Below are positions 10,367 to 20,279 of a DNA stretch of 64,000 bases, in pieces. The number at the start of each line of letters is the position of its first letter. Position 1 is the stretch's first letter. Source of the stretch: Orbaceae bacterium ESL0727 (GTDB lineage Bacteria > Pseudomonadota > Gammaproteobacteria > Enterobacterales > Orbaceae); NCBI GenBank assembly GCA_029433345.1, contig JAQTHY010000001.1:1736001-1800000 (forward strand), written 5' to 3'. Position numbers and translations under genes: made by a program. The notes beneath the pieces are model-generated. The model did not search any database and had not been told where the DNA came from. It saw only the letters and a list, made by a program, of their open reading frames with translations.

Positions 10367-11929
10367 TTAGATAGCGTTTCTCTGCTTTAAATATTCATCA
10401 AATGATAGTGTATCATTCGCTTCACGCTGTTGTTGTTTAGCAAGAGACAAATTACGTTGTTGCACAAAATCTTGTTCAGTCAATAATGCCAACGGTTTTG
10501 CTAAAAGCTCTTGCTTATATTGTTCAGCTAAGGTAAAACCAAATTTTTCGATACCTGAATGGCTAATCGCGTCTAATGTTTTGGCTGATAATGTTAATTC
10601 AGGTTGATCAAACATCACATTTAATCGTTCACACACTTGGCGATAAGGCTGACTGTTATCTAAATGATCCAAGACATCTGCAACACGTAATAGATCCTTA
10701 AACAGATCATGACCGACTTTTGCTAAAGGTTCCCGATAATCATCACAACCTAAACCAATCGTCTGACCCGGTTTACGACCTTCCATAATCACTCTGTTCC
10801 AATTGAGTTTTGCGCATTCTAACTCATCGCTACTCATTTCGGGCGCTGGGGCAAGCGCACACCAAATTAAGAAAAGATCGATAAAACGAATCTGTTCTTC
10901 CGTAATACCAATTGGTGAAAAAGGATTCACGTCGAGCGCACGGACTTCAATGTATTCGATCCCCCCGCGTAATAAAGCTTCAGATGGAATTTCGTCTGCT
11001 CTTGGCACCCGTTTTGGGCGAATAGGCGCATAAAATTCGTTTTCAATTTGTAAAACATTATCATTCAATTGGCGGTACTTACCATTCACTTTAATACCAA
11101 TTTTACTAAATTCAGCTGATTTAGTATGTGTAGCGCGTTGCAATCCGGCGGCATAGGTTTCTAAATGATTAAAGGTAATGCCTAACGCTTTTTGCGCATG
11201 ATTGGTGTAACCAATATCACTTAATCGTAACGAAGTTGCATACGGCAGATAACAGTTACCATTCGTTTGTTCAATAAAAGCAGCGCGTTTGGCGGGATCA
11301 TGAATAAACGAAGAACACATAGATGGTGAGGCACCAAACAGATAAGGAATCACCCAACCAAAACGATAATAATTGCGAATTAATGTAAAATAACCCTCGG
11401 ATATCACCGCACGCCCTTCATTACTATTTCTCACACCATCTCGTGCTTGCCAAAACGCCATCGGTAATGAAAAATTATAATGCACACCCGAGATGGTCTG
11501 CATCATCGCACCATAGCGATTTTTCAGCCCTTCTCGATAAACTGTTTTAAAGATACCTTCGTTTGACGTCCCATATTGCGCGAGAATAATATCGTCTTCC
11601 TTATTCACAAAACAAGGCATACTCATTGGCCACATCATCTCATTACCAATATTCGCACTGGCATAGCGATGGAGATCTTGCAAAAAAGTTAACATGTAAT
11701 CAATATTTGAGTTAACCGGCGTAATAAACTCAAGCATAGATTCGGCAAAATCCGTGGTAATCCAGGGATGTGTTAATGCCGCGCCAATATTTTTAGGAAA
11801 AGGTGTTTTTGATAATGATCCATCAGGTAAGATACGTAGCGTTTCCCGCTCTATTCCGCGTTGAATACCTTGTAAAATAGTATAATGTTTTTCTAACCAA
11901 GTGAGTGCTTTTGATACATCTGGAATCAT
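10367..11929 (-). CDS. gshA: Glutamate-cysteine ligase
   Basis: ATP-dependent ligation of L-glutamate and L-cysteine, the first and rate-limiting step of glutathione synthesis, in the cytosol. The 520 residues match E. coli GshA (518) throughout: [50 protein letters not shown], and [17 protein letters not shown] in the ATP-grasp-like core. The start at 11929 ([13 protein letters not shown]) fits the family. No gshB is in the window. The gene is 27 nt upstream of yafD on the same strand, so the two may be co-transcribed. Confidence 0.96.
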   Translation of the reverse strand: MIPDVSKALTWLEKHYTILQGIQRGIERETLRILPDGSLSKTPFPKNIGAALTHPWITTDFAESMLEFITPVNSNIDYMLTFLQDLHRYASANIGNEMMWPMSMPCFVNKEDDIILAQYGTSNEGIFKTVYREGLKNRYGAMMQTISGVHYNFSLPMAFWQARDGVRNSNEGRAVISEGYFTLIRNYYRFGWVIPYLFGASPSMCSSFIHDPAKRAAFIEQTNGNCYLPYATSLRLSDIGYTNHAQKALGITFNHLETYAAGLQRATHTKSAEFSKIGIKVNGKYRQLNDNVLQIENEFYAPIRPKRVPRADEIPSEALLRGGIEYIEVRALDVNPFSPIGITEEQIRFIDLFLIWCALAPAPEMSSDELECAKLNWNRVIMEGRKPGQTIGLGCDDYREPLAKVGHDLFKDLLRVADVLDHLDNSQPYRQVCERLNVMFDQPELTLSAKTLDAISHSGIEKFGFTLAEQYKQELLAKPLALLTEQDFVQQRNLSLAKQQQREANDTLSFDEYLKQRNAI

Positions 11930-12044
11930 AATTCATCTCTTTTATATGACTAACATAAACTGTAATCGATTGCCTGCTATCTTATCATAATCTTTAAAAT
12001 GATTTTCTTTTTTACTGACTATCAATAATTCTGAATTCTTCCTA

Positions 12045-13424
12045 TTAATCCTTCTTCTTAAGCAGTGTTAACACTTCCATATGTGCTGTATGCGGGAACA
12101 TGTCAAACAACTGTACGCGTTGCACTTGGTAATCAGCTAATTGGTTGAGATCACTAACTAATGTGGCTAAATTGCAGCTCGAATAGAGAATATAATTAGG
12201 TTTGACTCGCTGCAAATAGTGCATAATAGCCACCCCTGCCCCACGTCGAGGTGGATTAAGCAGAACTAAATCAGGTACTGATTTATGCGATATGTGCTGG
12301 GGTTCTTGTGTAGTTGGGGAAGAGGTAGTTATGGAAGATGCAGTTGTGGACGATGCAGCTACGTCTGACGTGAGAAGATAATCCGTCGCATCCAATGACT
12401 TAAATGATAACGATTGAATTCCCATTAAATGGGCAGATTTTGTTGCACATTCGATCGCCTCGGGATTAATTTCAATTCCGGTTAGCGCGATACTGTTTTT
12501 GTCATCTGTTTGATTAACACAATGTAAACCAAATCCACCCACACCACAGAAAAGATCCCAAATAGAATGAATAGCCAACGGTGCGATCCAATCATGGGCA
12601 GTTTGATACAATTTTTCGGCTATTTGGGTATTGGTTTGGAAAAAACTTTTTGGTTGCACAAAAAGTGGAATGGAATTTAAGGTCATCGGTAAAAATCGAT
12701 TTGTTGTTAAAACTAACTCCTCTTCGCCTTCTAAAATGGCAGCGTGTGCAGGTTGGATATTGACAGATATAACCGCTAAATTATGGATTTTTTCCTGCAA
12801 TTGATGAAACGTTGCTTTGATCTTGTCAACTAAACGTTGTGATCGCAAGACAAACCGCAACATAAATCCTTCACTGCCTTGTGTCAATATGACAAATTTC
12901 AACTCACCTTTACGTTGATAAATATTATAAGGAACCAATTTTTGTTTACGAATATAAGTCCGAATTAACTTTAGGACTGTTTGCATACTTTTGGAATATA
13001 AGGGACAATCACACAGATCAAGTTCCGCGTTATTTTGTTGATTTTGTGCCATATGAATGCCGAGCATAGGTTTTTCGACAGTGCCTAAAACTGCCATTTT
13101 TGCTTTATTTCGAAAAGCAGTTTCGCGACTCTGCATTGGCAATTCTATTTTTAAGGGATGAAACTCAGCCATAGTCGATAACAGGATTGCCTGTTTATCA
13201 GCAAGTTGCTGACTATACGGTTTATCCAACCAAGGACAAGATAAGCACTGTTTTAATGGGTAATCCTTTGCTGGTGAAGAATCTTTTGATAATGAATTGT
13301 TTTTTGATGATGAATCGTTTTTTGATTGTGAATAACGATGCGTTTGCTTAGATTGAACACAATCACCATTAGAGCGGTCAGTATTATAACAATCAATAGT
13401 CGAACGATGATAACAACATTGCAT
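12045..13424 (-). CDS. rlmC: 23S rRNA (uracil-747-C5)-methyltransferase with low-complexity insertions
   Basis: SAM-dependent, Fe-S-containing RNA methyltransferase of the TrmA/RumA/RlmC group; RlmC methylates U747 of 23S rRNA. Visible are FRNKAKMAVLGTVEKPMLGI, RFVLRSQRLVDK, the SAM motif WDLFCGVGGFGLHC, LLNPPRRGAG, and the catalytic-Cys region ILYSSCNLATL, ending FPHTAHMEVLTLL. It is 459 residues against about 375 in E. coli. One insertion of about 49 residues (Ser/Lys/Asp-rich) separates Cys3 from the CLSC pair at residues 60-63, which in E. coli sit at 3, 11 and 14 and bind the cluster. A second Ser/Thr-rich insertion of about 27 residues lies near 351-380. The frame is intact. Confidence 0.9.
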   Translation of the reverse strand: MQCCYHRSTIDCYNTDRSNGDCVQSKQTHRYSQSKNDSSSKNNSLSKDSSPAKDYPLKQCLSCPWLDKPYSQQLADKQAILLSTMAEFHPLKIELPMQSRETAFRNKAKMAVLGTVEKPMLGIHMAQNQQNNAELDLCDCPLYSKSMQTVLKLIRTYIRKQKLVPYNIYQRKGELKFVILTQGSEGFMLRFVLRSQRLVDKIKATFHQLQEKIHNLAVISVNIQPAHAAILEGEEELVLTTNRFLPMTLNSIPLFVQPKSFFQTNTQIAEKLYQTAHDWIAPLAIHSIWDLFCGVGGFGLHCVNQTDDKNSIALTGIEINPEAIECATKSAHLMGIQSLSFKSLDATDYLLTSDVAASSTTASSITTSSPTTQEPQHISHKSVPDLVLLNPPRRGAGVAIMHYLQRVKPNYILYSSCNLATLVSDLNQLADYQVQRVQLFDMFPHTAHMEVLTLLKKKD

Positions 13425-13645
13425 GGAGATAAAATCCTCTTTTAAGATGCGGCATTATATACCCATTCTTCTGCAAACTTATTATTGTTTAAATAACAAT
13501 TATTTTATGCCGTCGGTTACGACTAGCACGAAGGCAAGATTACACAGGATTTTACGTTATAAGTTGTTTATCCTTTTTGCCCACCTTCACTTCAAGAGTA
13601 ATAAGTATATAATAATAGCGTAACCAAATGTATAGGAACAATTAC

Positions 13646-14437
13646 ATGTCTATTAAGTTAAAAACACCCGAACAAATTGAAAAAATGCGTATTGCCGGTA
13701 AACTGGCCGCTGAAGTCCTCGAAATTGTTGAGCCTTTTGTCAAACCCGGTATTACGACAGGTGAACTCGACAAAATCTGTTATGACCATATTGTTAATGT
13801 GCAAAAAGCTATTCCCGCTAATATCGGTTATCACGGTTATAAACATACTAGCTGTATCTCAATTAACGATGTAGTTTGCCACGGTATCCCGAGTTTCGAA
13901 AAGAAAATAAAAGATGGTGATATTTTGAATATTGATGTCACTGTTATTAAAGATGGTTATCATGGCGATACCTCTAAGATGTATATCGCAGGTAAACCTA
14001 CCATTACCGGGAAAAAGTTATGTGAAGTAACGCAAGGATGCTTGTATGCGGCAATCGAAATTATTCGACCGGGTATTCGTTTAAAAGAAATTGGGAAAAC
14101 TATTCAAAAATATGTTGAATCATTTGGCTTCTCGAGTGTGCGTGAATATTGTGGGCATGGTATTGGTGAAGTTTACCATGATGAACCACAAGTGCTACAT
14201 TATAATGCCGATGACGAAGGCGTTATTCTCAAACCGGGTATGACCTTTACCATCGAACCAATGGTCAATACAGGCGATTGGCATACGCGAACCATGAAAG
14301 ATGGCTGGACCGTCAAAACTAAAGATCATGGTCTATCCGCCCAATATGAACATACTATTTTAGTGACTGATAATGGTGTTGAAGTTCTTACTTTACGGAA
14401 TAACGAAGATTTTCCGCGAATCATTACACATCCATAA
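13646..14437 (+). CDS. map: Methionine aminopeptidase, type Ia
   Basis: Removes the N-terminal methionine from nascent proteins; essential, cytosolic, binuclear metal enzyme. Metal ligands are visible in NIDVTVIKDGYHGDTS (two Asp), EYCGHGIGEVYHDEP (His), FTIEPMVNTGDW (Glu) and SAQYEHTILV (Glu). I choose ATG 13646 (MSIKLKTPEQIEKM) because AGGA lies 8 nt upstream and it matches the E. coli N-terminus; an upstream ATG at 13628 adds six unrelated residues. The product has 264 residues. It is divergent from rlmC with about 220 nt between them. Confidence 0.96.
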   Translation: MSIKLKTPEQIEKMRIAGKLAAEVLEIVEPFVKPGITTGELDKICYDHIVNVQKAIPANIGYHGYKHTSCISINDVVCHGIPSFEKKIKDGDILNIDVTVIKDGYHGDTSKMYIAGKPTITGKKLCEVTQGCLYAAIEIIRPGIRLKEIGKTIQKYVESFGFSSVREYCGHGIGEVYHDEPQVLHYNADDEGVILKPGMTFTIEPMVNTGDWHTRTMKDGWTVKTKDHGLSAQYEHTILVTDNGVEVLTLRNNEDFPRIITHP

Positions 14438-14497
14438 TCGATTATCCATTTAAGCTATTGTTAGCTACCACAAGATAATCAATAGGATCACCACTTT

Positions 14498-14521
14498 ATT
14501 CGCCAGCGTTTGTTGGCGAAT
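14498..14521. terminator. Hairpin downstream of map
   Basis: A perfect 8-bp stem (ATTCGCCA, loop GCGTTTGT, TGGCGAAT) about 60 nt after the map stop, between convergent map and cnoX. No T tract follows on the plus strand, so function as a terminator is only likely, not shown. A second, smaller hairpin (ACTATC...GATAGT) lies near 14599-14614. Confidence 0.45.
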
Positions 14522-14711
14522 AATTGATTGGAAAATAGTTTGTTAGAGAAGAGTTTATTGAAGAATAAACGACAAGCACAAAATCCCCAAGTCTTTCACT
14601 ATCCAACTGATAGTAATCAGTGAAACCAGATGGTGATGCAAACTAAAATAACATTATCAAAAGACGGAAAATGTTAGCCCCCAAATAGTATGCACCACGA
14701 CTCATCATTCA

Positions 14712-15581
14712 TTAATAGAGTAAAGTATATAATTTACGACGATAGGTTGCCGCCAGCGGATTATTAGTTCCCAATGCAGACAACAGATCGAGTAACGTTT
14801 TTTTGACTTGACCATCACCCGCATTCAAATCGCGTGTTAACGGTTTGAAAAGCAGATCAAGCGCCTCTTCATGGCGGCCCACTTGCATCAATTGTGAAGC
14901 AAGCTGAATCATTAAATCAATATTGTCGGGATGTTGTGTAAATTGTTGTTGCAATTGTTGCAGTTCGGGAGAATGGGCAGCTTGTTCCAACAACTCCACT
15001 TCGGCATTTAATCCTTGGTAGACTGAATCTTGATCTTGTAAGGGAATAGTGGCTAATGTCTCTTTCGCCTGTTGCAGTTGTTTCAAGGTAATTTGCGCTT
15101 TAGCGAGTAATAAAGCAATATCACTACGCGGTTTACCTAAATGATCGTGAAGCGCACTCCACGCTTGTTTTAATAAAGGTAACGCTTCTGCATACTTATC
15201 TTCTGCCAATAATTTTTGCGCCTCGGCCAATTTGAGTTCATCTTCATTGGGGAGAATTTTTGCTAAAAATTCTTTAATCGCCTCTTCTGGCTGTGGGCCT
15301 TGAAATCCATCGACTGGTTGCCCATTTTGGAAAGCATAGACAGTCGGAATAGCACGCAAACCAAATTGTGACGCTAACATTTTTTGCTCATCACAATCCA
15401 TCTTTGCCAAAATAAACTGACCATGATGTGCATTAGCTAATTTCGTCAATGTTTCTGTCATCACATCATGATTTGGACTGCGTGGTGACCAAAAATAGAA
15501 TAAAACCGGTAAATTAAAAGATTGTTGAATAATATCTTTAATATTTTGTTCAGTCACATCATAAATAAATTGATTTTGCAT
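14712..15581 (-). CDS. cnoX: CnoX/YbbN-type thioredoxin-fold co-chaperone
   Basis: Holdase working with GroEL and DnaK in E. coli, protecting proteins under hypochlorous acid stress. The N-terminal thioredoxin fold (residues about 5-110) has FYFWSPRSPNHDVM where thioredoxins have WCxxC. Both cysteines are absent, so no thiol-disulfide activity is expected. The segment QFILAKMDCDEQKMLASQFG retains a single conserved Cys. The C-terminal half is TPR-like (LLKQAWSALHDHLG, LLDLLSALG) and ends AATYRRKLYTLLY, nearly identical to E. coli. The length of 289 compares with 284. It lies beside ybbO on the same strand, as in E. coli, about 137 nt downstream of it. Confidence 0.92.
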   Translation of the reverse strand: MQNQFIYDVTEQNIKDIIQQSFNLPVLFYFWSPRSPNHDVMTETLTKLANAHHGQFILAKMDCDEQKMLASQFGLRAIPTVYAFQNGQPVDGFQGPQPEEAIKEFLAKILPNEDELKLAEAQKLLAEDKYAEALPLLKQAWSALHDHLGKPRSDIALLLAKAQITLKQLQQAKETLATIPLQDQDSVYQGLNAEVELLEQAAHSPELQQLQQQFTQHPDNIDLMIQLASQLMQVGRHEEALDLLFKPLTRDLNAGDGQVKKTLLDLLSALGTNNPLAATYRRKLYTLLY

Positions 15582-15718
15582 AAATATTATCTCGCTTAAC
15601 AGGTGGATTTTACAGTGTTTTACTTAGCTAGCTATTTGATTAATAATTAATAGTCAATGATTAATAATTAGTTAACGATTAGTAAACAATCCACTGATTG
15701 TGCTTTTTCATAACTTGG

Positions 15719-16501
15719 TTATTTATTTTGTAAAATTCTATCCATTAATTTATCAGGAAGCAAACGTTTCGCAATAGCCGCAAGCTGTGTCAACTTTGTG
15801 ACCCTGTAACGTACTTTCGGCGATGGATGTTCTAACGCATGAAAAAGTTTTGGGAAAATCGCTTCTGGGGGCAAAGCAAATCGTTTGGCAATAGGTGGAT
15901 TTTGCACTTTATGTTGCGGTTCGGTTTGATTAACATTGTTAGAAAATTGAGTCGCTAATGGCCCGGGTTCGATTAAACAAACTTTTATTGCGCTATCGGC
16001 AAGTTCCAACCTTAATACATCGGACCACGCTTCTAACGCATATTTACTTGCCGAATAAGCACCTCGTCCCGGTGTAGCAATAATACCGACAATAGAACTG
16101 GTTTGGATAATCCGCCCTTCACCATTCGCCATAATCGCCGGCAATAGCAATTGCGTCAGTTGATGAACACCAAAAAAATTCGTGGCAAATTGTTGTTCTA
16201 ACTGCGCGCGACTCACGGTAACCAACGAACCATAAATACCAAACCCAGCATTATTAAATAAAGCATATAATTTACCTTGGGTAAGGGCTAAAACTTCGTG
16301 AGCAGCTTGTTGGACCGAATCAGCATTATTCAGATCAAGTAATACTGCTGTAAAACCTTGTGCTTCTAGTTTTTGTTTATCTTCTGCTGTGCGACACGAG
16401 GTAATCACGTGATAACCGCGCTTTTTTAACGCAATCGCCGCCACCAAACCAATGCCACTTGAGCACCCTGTAATAAAAATATTGCGTTCTTTGGATTCCA
16501 T
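15719..16501 (-). CDS. ybbO: Short-chain dehydrogenase/reductase, YbbO-type
   Basis: NAD(P)-dependent oxidoreductase with a Rossmann fold. The cofactor loop is FITGCSSGIGLVAA, followed by DLNNADS, NNAGFGIYG and the catalytic Ser...YSASKYALEAW (Tyr-x3-Lys), then LIEPGPLATQF. E. coli YbbO reduces aldehydes in vitro, but the natural substrate is uncertain. I start at ATG 16501 (MESKERNIFITG), preceded by AAGAAG, rather than at the longer in-frame start at 16540. It lies upstream of cnoX on the same strand; the ybbO-ybbN pairing is conserved with E. coli. Confidence 0.85.
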   Translation of the reverse strand: MESKERNIFITGCSSGIGLVAAIALKKRGYHVITSCRTAEDKQKLEAQGFTAVLLDLNNADSVQQAAHEVLALTQGKLYALFNNAGFGIYGSLVTVSRAQLEQQFATNFFGVHQLTQLLLPAIMANGEGRIIQTSSIVGIIATPGRGAYSASKYALEAWSDVLRLELADSAIKVCLIEPGPLATQFSNNVNQTEPQHKVQNPPIAKRFALPPEAIFPKLFHALEHPSPKVRYRVTKLTQLAAIAKRLLPDKLMDRILQNK

Positions 16502-16666
16502 TATCTTCTTATTGTAAAGCCTAACAATAGCCCTTATCATACCATATTTACTTTTTAGTTATTGCTTTAGTTTAACAAACAGTTTTTATAAACGTTTTTT
16601 ATAAACAGTTTGTCAATAAACAGTTTTGATAAATCATTTAAATAGTTAGATAAAAAAGGATTCATG

Positions 16667-17374
16667 ATGACAATCGCGATCATTGCCGCTATGGCAGAAG
16701 AAGTTGCAATCTTAAAAAGCAAAATTACTGATTATCGAGTGGAGACACATCTGGGTCTCGAATTTCATATCGGTAAAATTGCTGGGTGCGAAGTCATATT
16801 ATTGCAATCAGGAATAGGCAAAGTCGCGGCATCATCCGGCACCACCTTATTATTAAATAATTATCAGGTCGACGCAGTCATTAATACTGGATCAGCGGGT
16901 GGATTATCAACACAATTGCATATTGGCGATATTGTTGTCTCAACGGATGTTTTCTATCATGATGTCGATCTTACTGCCTTTAACTACAAACCGGGGCAAA
17001 TGTCAGGATGTCCAGCCGCTTTTGCTGCTGATCCGCGTTATCAAGCCTTAGCTAAAACCTGTATCCAAAAACAGGGCGTCCATGCCATTTTAGGCGCAAT
17101 TGGCAGTGGCGATGCCTTTATTAACGGTAAAACTGCCTTAGCAAAAATCAAAACAACTTTTCCTGATGCCGTTGCCGTAGAGATGGAAGCAGCTGCCATT
17201 GGCCATGTCTGCTGGTTATTTGCGATCCCTTTTGTTGTGGTCAGAGCGATTTCAGATAATGGCGATAGCGAATCTGCAGTTGATTTTGACGAATTTTTAA
17301 CGCTGGCAGCAAAACAGTCTTCTCTTATTGTTGAATCAATGTTACAGGAATTGGCGAATTCCCCGATTGCTTGA
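16667..17374 (+). CDS. mtnN: 5'-methylthioadenosine/S-adenosylhomocysteine nucleosidase
   Basis: Hydrolyses MTA and SAH to adenine and the thioribosyl sugar; recycles methylation by-products and feeds autoinducer-2 synthesis. Family motifs are IIAAMAEEV (catalytic Glu), LLQSGIGKVAASSGTT, NTGSAGGL, HDVDLTAF, SGDAFING, VEMEAAAIGHVC (Glu) and RAISDNGDS (Asp). There are two adjacent ATGs (16664, 16667). The second has AAGGA at a better 6-nt spacing and gives 235 residues. Upstream is divergent ybbO; downstream is a repeat-rich gap. Confidence 0.95.
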   Translation: MTIAIIAAMAEEVAILKSKITDYRVETHLGLEFHIGKIAGCEVILLQSGIGKVAASSGTTLLLNNYQVDAVINTGSAGGLSTQLHIGDIVVSTDVFYHDVDLTAFNYKPGQMSGCPAAFAADPRYQALAKTCIQKQGVHAILGAIGSGDAFINGKTALAKIKTTFPDAVAVEMEAAAIGHVCWLFAIPFVVVRAISDNGDSESAVDFDEFLTLAAKQSSLIVESMLQELANSPIA

Positions 17375-17450
17375 GTTAACATATCTTTGATAGAAGATGA
17401 ACAGATAAAAGACTGAGTGATAAAACAGCAAAGCCAGTCTTTTACAAAAA

Positions 17451-17669
17451 GAAATTCAGACTTCGTACTAAAATCTACTCTAATATATTTGACATAAACG
17501 TAGTATAGTTCTGAAACATTCAAATAAAATCATATTGATTATGGCTAAGTCATAAAATAAACGATAAAAAAGAGATTCGCACTTCGTACTAAAATCTACC
17601 TAATGTATTTGACATAAACGTAGTATAGTTCTGAAACATCCAAATAAAATCATATTGATTATGGCTCAG
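17451..17669. repeat. 120-bp-period tandem duplication carrying dispersed-site copies A and B
   Basis: Two units of about 98 nt (17451-17549 and 17572-17669) are near-identical: both read from ttcgtactaaaatctac through the two-arm site to catattgattatggct. Site A core is 17492-17517 and site B core is 17612-17637, exactly 120 nt apart, both with centre AGTATA. Differences are a few substitutions and one small indel. This fills the gap between convergent mtnN and recO. No gene is visible. Confidence 0.85.
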
Positions 17670-17684
17670 TAATATTATTACAAA

Positions 17685-18377
17685 TCATATCTTCAGAAAT
17701 AGTTCGCGACTTTTAAACGGTTTTGATCCCACATAAGGTTTTAATGCTATTCGTGTAAATCGCTTGGCGGCTTTGAGTGTTTCTTGTTGTATGAATTGAC
17801 GGTGACCAAATGCTAAAATTTGTTCACCTGTAAAACTGGTACTATTTTGCAATAAACTACTGACAAATCCTTCTTCAAATCTATATTGATAAGACATAGA
17901 AGCAACAATATCTTCGCCAGTTGCACTGCAGTGAAAAAAATCAACGTGATAGCCCAACTGTTCTAATAAAGCCAGTTCGAAAGCACGCAATACCTGTTCG
18001 GCAGGAATTTGCTGAGCCAGTTGTTGCAACGCTTGTAAATAGTGGTAAAACAGTTCAGTGGTATCCGTTTCTGCCACTAATACACGATGAATTAATTCAT
18101 TTAAATAAAAGGCGCTATATAGCGAAATAGAAGTTAAGGGCAATGCCAACGAAATCGCTTCGGCTTGACGCAGATTTTTTACCTCACCTTTACCCGAATA
18201 TTGCACAATCAATGGCGTAAAAGGTTGCAAAATACTTTTCATGTTGGATGTTTTACGCCGTGCGCCTTTGGCAAGGATGGTGACTTTGCCCATTTTTTCA
18301 ACAAATAGATCAACCAGCAAACTTGATTCGCTATAATTTCTTGCATGTAATACAAACGCACGTTGCCAATTTTCCAT
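17685..18377 (-). CDS. recO: DNA repair protein RecO
   Basis: Recombination mediator of the RecFOR pathway; binds single-stranded DNA and SSB and helps load RecA. The 230-residue product has the N-terminal OB-fold region ([30 protein letters not shown]) followed by the helical domain [13 protein letters not shown] and [15 protein letters not shown]. The zinc-finger cysteines of some RecO proteins are not evident; E. coli RecO also lacks a full set. The start at 18377 ([11 protein letters not shown]) matches the family. The gene stands alone; E. coli has it in rnc-era-recO, which is not the case here. Confidence 0.93.
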   Translation of the reverse strand: MENWQRAFVLHARNYSESSLLVDLFVEKMGKVTILAKGARRKTSNMKSILQPFTPLIVQYSGKGEVKNLRQAEAISLALPLTSISLYSAFYLNELIHRVLVAETDTTELFYHYLQALQQLAQQIPAEQVLRAFELALLEQLGYHVDFFHCSATGEDIVASMSYQYRFEEGFVSSLLQNSTSFTGEQILAFGHRQFIQQETLKAAKRFTRIALKPYVGSKPFKSRELFLKI

Positions 18378-18637
18378 TTTGTTCTATTTCTCTTACCCAC
18401 TTTTCTGATTGATTTTGCTGACGGATTTTGTTCACTGACGATAATGATTATCTCTCTATTGCGTTAACAGCAACAAACTCATATCGGAATCATTAACGTC
18501 AAGATAAAGCCACTCTTTTGGATGCTGACCAACAGATAATTAAAAAATTAGGCGATATCGTCAATTTTCACCTGAAGTTTTGTTTAGTTTCCGCTATAAT
18601 CATCTCTAAACATAGGTGAATGTGAATAATAGAACAT

Positions 18638-20278
18638 ATGGAACTTTTTTCAACTATCTTAATTCTCATTTTAATCGTATCCCTGTCGGGTGTGGTGATT
18701 AAAATGCTGCCAATTCAAATACCATTACCATTAATGCAGATCTTGTTAGGCTGTATATTAGCGGCATTTGGCTTTTATGTTGAATTTGATCCTGAACTTT
18801 TTTTAGTACTCTTTATTCCACCTTTATTGTTTGCTGATGGCCGAAAAACCTCGACCAAAGATTTTGTACATAATGTGAGGGAAATCGTTGGCTTAGCTTT
18901 AGTCTTGGTTGTCATTACTGTTATTGCCTTAGGCTATTTGCTCTATTGGATCCTCCCCAATGTTTCGCTGGCAGCTGCATTAGCCTTAGCCGCAGTATTA
19001 TCACCTACCGATGCGGTCGCCTTGAGTGGCATTGTCGGTAAAGGTCGTATCGAAAAAGAAAAAATGGAGATTATCGAAGGCGAAGCTTTGATGAACGATG
19101 CATCGGGTCTGGTATCATTAAAATTTGCTGTACTTATTGCCATTGGTCAGATGGAATTTCGGCTATTCGAAATTAGTGTTTCCTTTATTTTTGTCGCAAT
19201 TGGTGGCTTAACTATCGGCGCCTTGATCACCTGGATCTATGCAAGAATCTTACGTAAAATTAATCAATTAACACATAATGATCCCGCTATTCAGATGGTT
19301 TTACTCTTCTTACTACCATTTGCCGTTTATCTTATCGCTGAACATATTGGTTTTTCAGGAATTTTAGCCGCAGTCAGTGCTGGGATGACCGTTAACCATT
19401 CCGGTATGATGCGCAATGCGCCATTAAATGCGCGATTACAATCAGATAGCATCTGGTCTATGTTAACTTTTGTTTTTAATGGTTTTGTGTTTATTCTATT
19501 AGGTATTCAATTACCTAAAATTCTAAGCAGTACCTATGCCGAAAACGAAACCGATAATTCGATTGAAGTCTGGCAATTAGGGGTCATCGTTATTTTTATC
19601 TTTATCGCGTTGATGTTGACACGTTTCCTTTGGCTATTGGCGATGAAACATATTCCGCCTCTTCCTTTCGGTAAACGTCGCCCTTTAGCGTTTAAATCTT
19701 ACTCAACACGTGATCTGCTTATTTCGACATTTGCTGGCGTGCGTGGGGCAATTACTCTGGCCGGTGTTCTCTCTATCCCCATGACAATTCATGGCCGTTA
19801 TGAGCTGGTATTTATTGCTGCTGGCACTATTTTAGTGTCGTTAGTTACCGCAGTAATTGTCTTACCGATTTTATTGCGTGGCACAGTCATATTGGACAAC
19901 ACTGAAAAAGATAATGAAATATTAAGTGTCAAAGGCCATATGGCAGAAGAAGCGATTGTCAGTTTAGAAAAAATGCAGAATAATTTATTGCAAGATGTCG
20001 ATACCGGTAATGATGCGGGTAATATTGATAGTGAAATTATTCACGAAGTGGGATCACGTGTAATAAGTTCATTACGCCGACGCACTGGCCTTAAGAATTT
20101 AGAAGAAAAATCGCTAGAAGCTGAAAATTTAGAAAGACGTATGCGTCTAGTCGCTATTGGTGCAGAACGAACAGCCTTGTTACAAATGAAAATTAATAAT
20201 GAAGTGAGCGATGAAGTATTTGAGCATCTAAATAACGATCTTGATTTTTATGAAAAAATGATTTCCGAGGAAGCCTAA
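18638..20278 (+). CDS. yjcE: CPA1-family Na+/H+ (cation/proton) antiporter, YjcE-type
   Basis: Inner-membrane monovalent cation/proton antiporter. About 12 membrane segments occupy residues 1-420, with the CPA1 ion-site region LAAVLSPTDAVALSGIVG and EGEALMNDASGLVSLKFA, and the helix GVRGAITLAGVLSIPM. A charged cytosolic tail of about 120 residues follows. The 546 residues resemble E. coli YjcE (549) over the whole length. The ion is not deducible from sequence. The next gene, ubiT, begins 2 nt after its stop, so they form one transcription unit. Confidence 0.92.
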   Translation: MELFSTILILILIVSLSGVVIKMLPIQIPLPLMQILLGCILAAFGFYVEFDPELFLVLFIPPLLFADGRKTSTKDFVHNVREIVGLALVLVVITVIALGYLLYWILPNVSLAAALALAAVLSPTDAVALSGIVGKGRIEKEKMEIIEGEALMNDASGLVSLKFAVLIAIGQMEFRLFEISVSFIFVAIGGLTIGALITWIYARILRKINQLTHNDPAIQMVLLFLLPFAVYLIAEHIGFSGILAAVSAGMTVNHSGMMRNAPLNARLQSDSIWSMLTFVFNGFVFILLGIQLPKILSSTYAENETDNSIEVWQLGVIVIFIFIALMLTRFLWLLAMKHIPPLPFGKRRPLAFKSYSTRDLLISTFAGVRGAITLAGVLSIPMTIHGRYELVFIAAGTILVSLVTAVIVLPILLRGTVILDNTEKDNEILSVKGHMAEEAIVSLEKMQNNLLQDVDTGNDAGNIDSEIIHEVGSRVISSLRRRTGLKNLEEKSLEAENLERRMRLVAIGAERTALLQMKINNEVSDEVFEHLNNDLDFYEKMISEEA

Positions 20279-20279
20279 T

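Noticed and set aside
13423-13623. A 66-codon frame between rlmC and map
   Set aside because: Located in the divergent promoter region, no family resemblance, and no ribosome binding site.
17041-17523. A 160-codon minus-strand frame over the end of mtnN
   Set aside because: Its main part is antisense to mtnN coding sequence and its start lies in the tandem repeat; a shadow.
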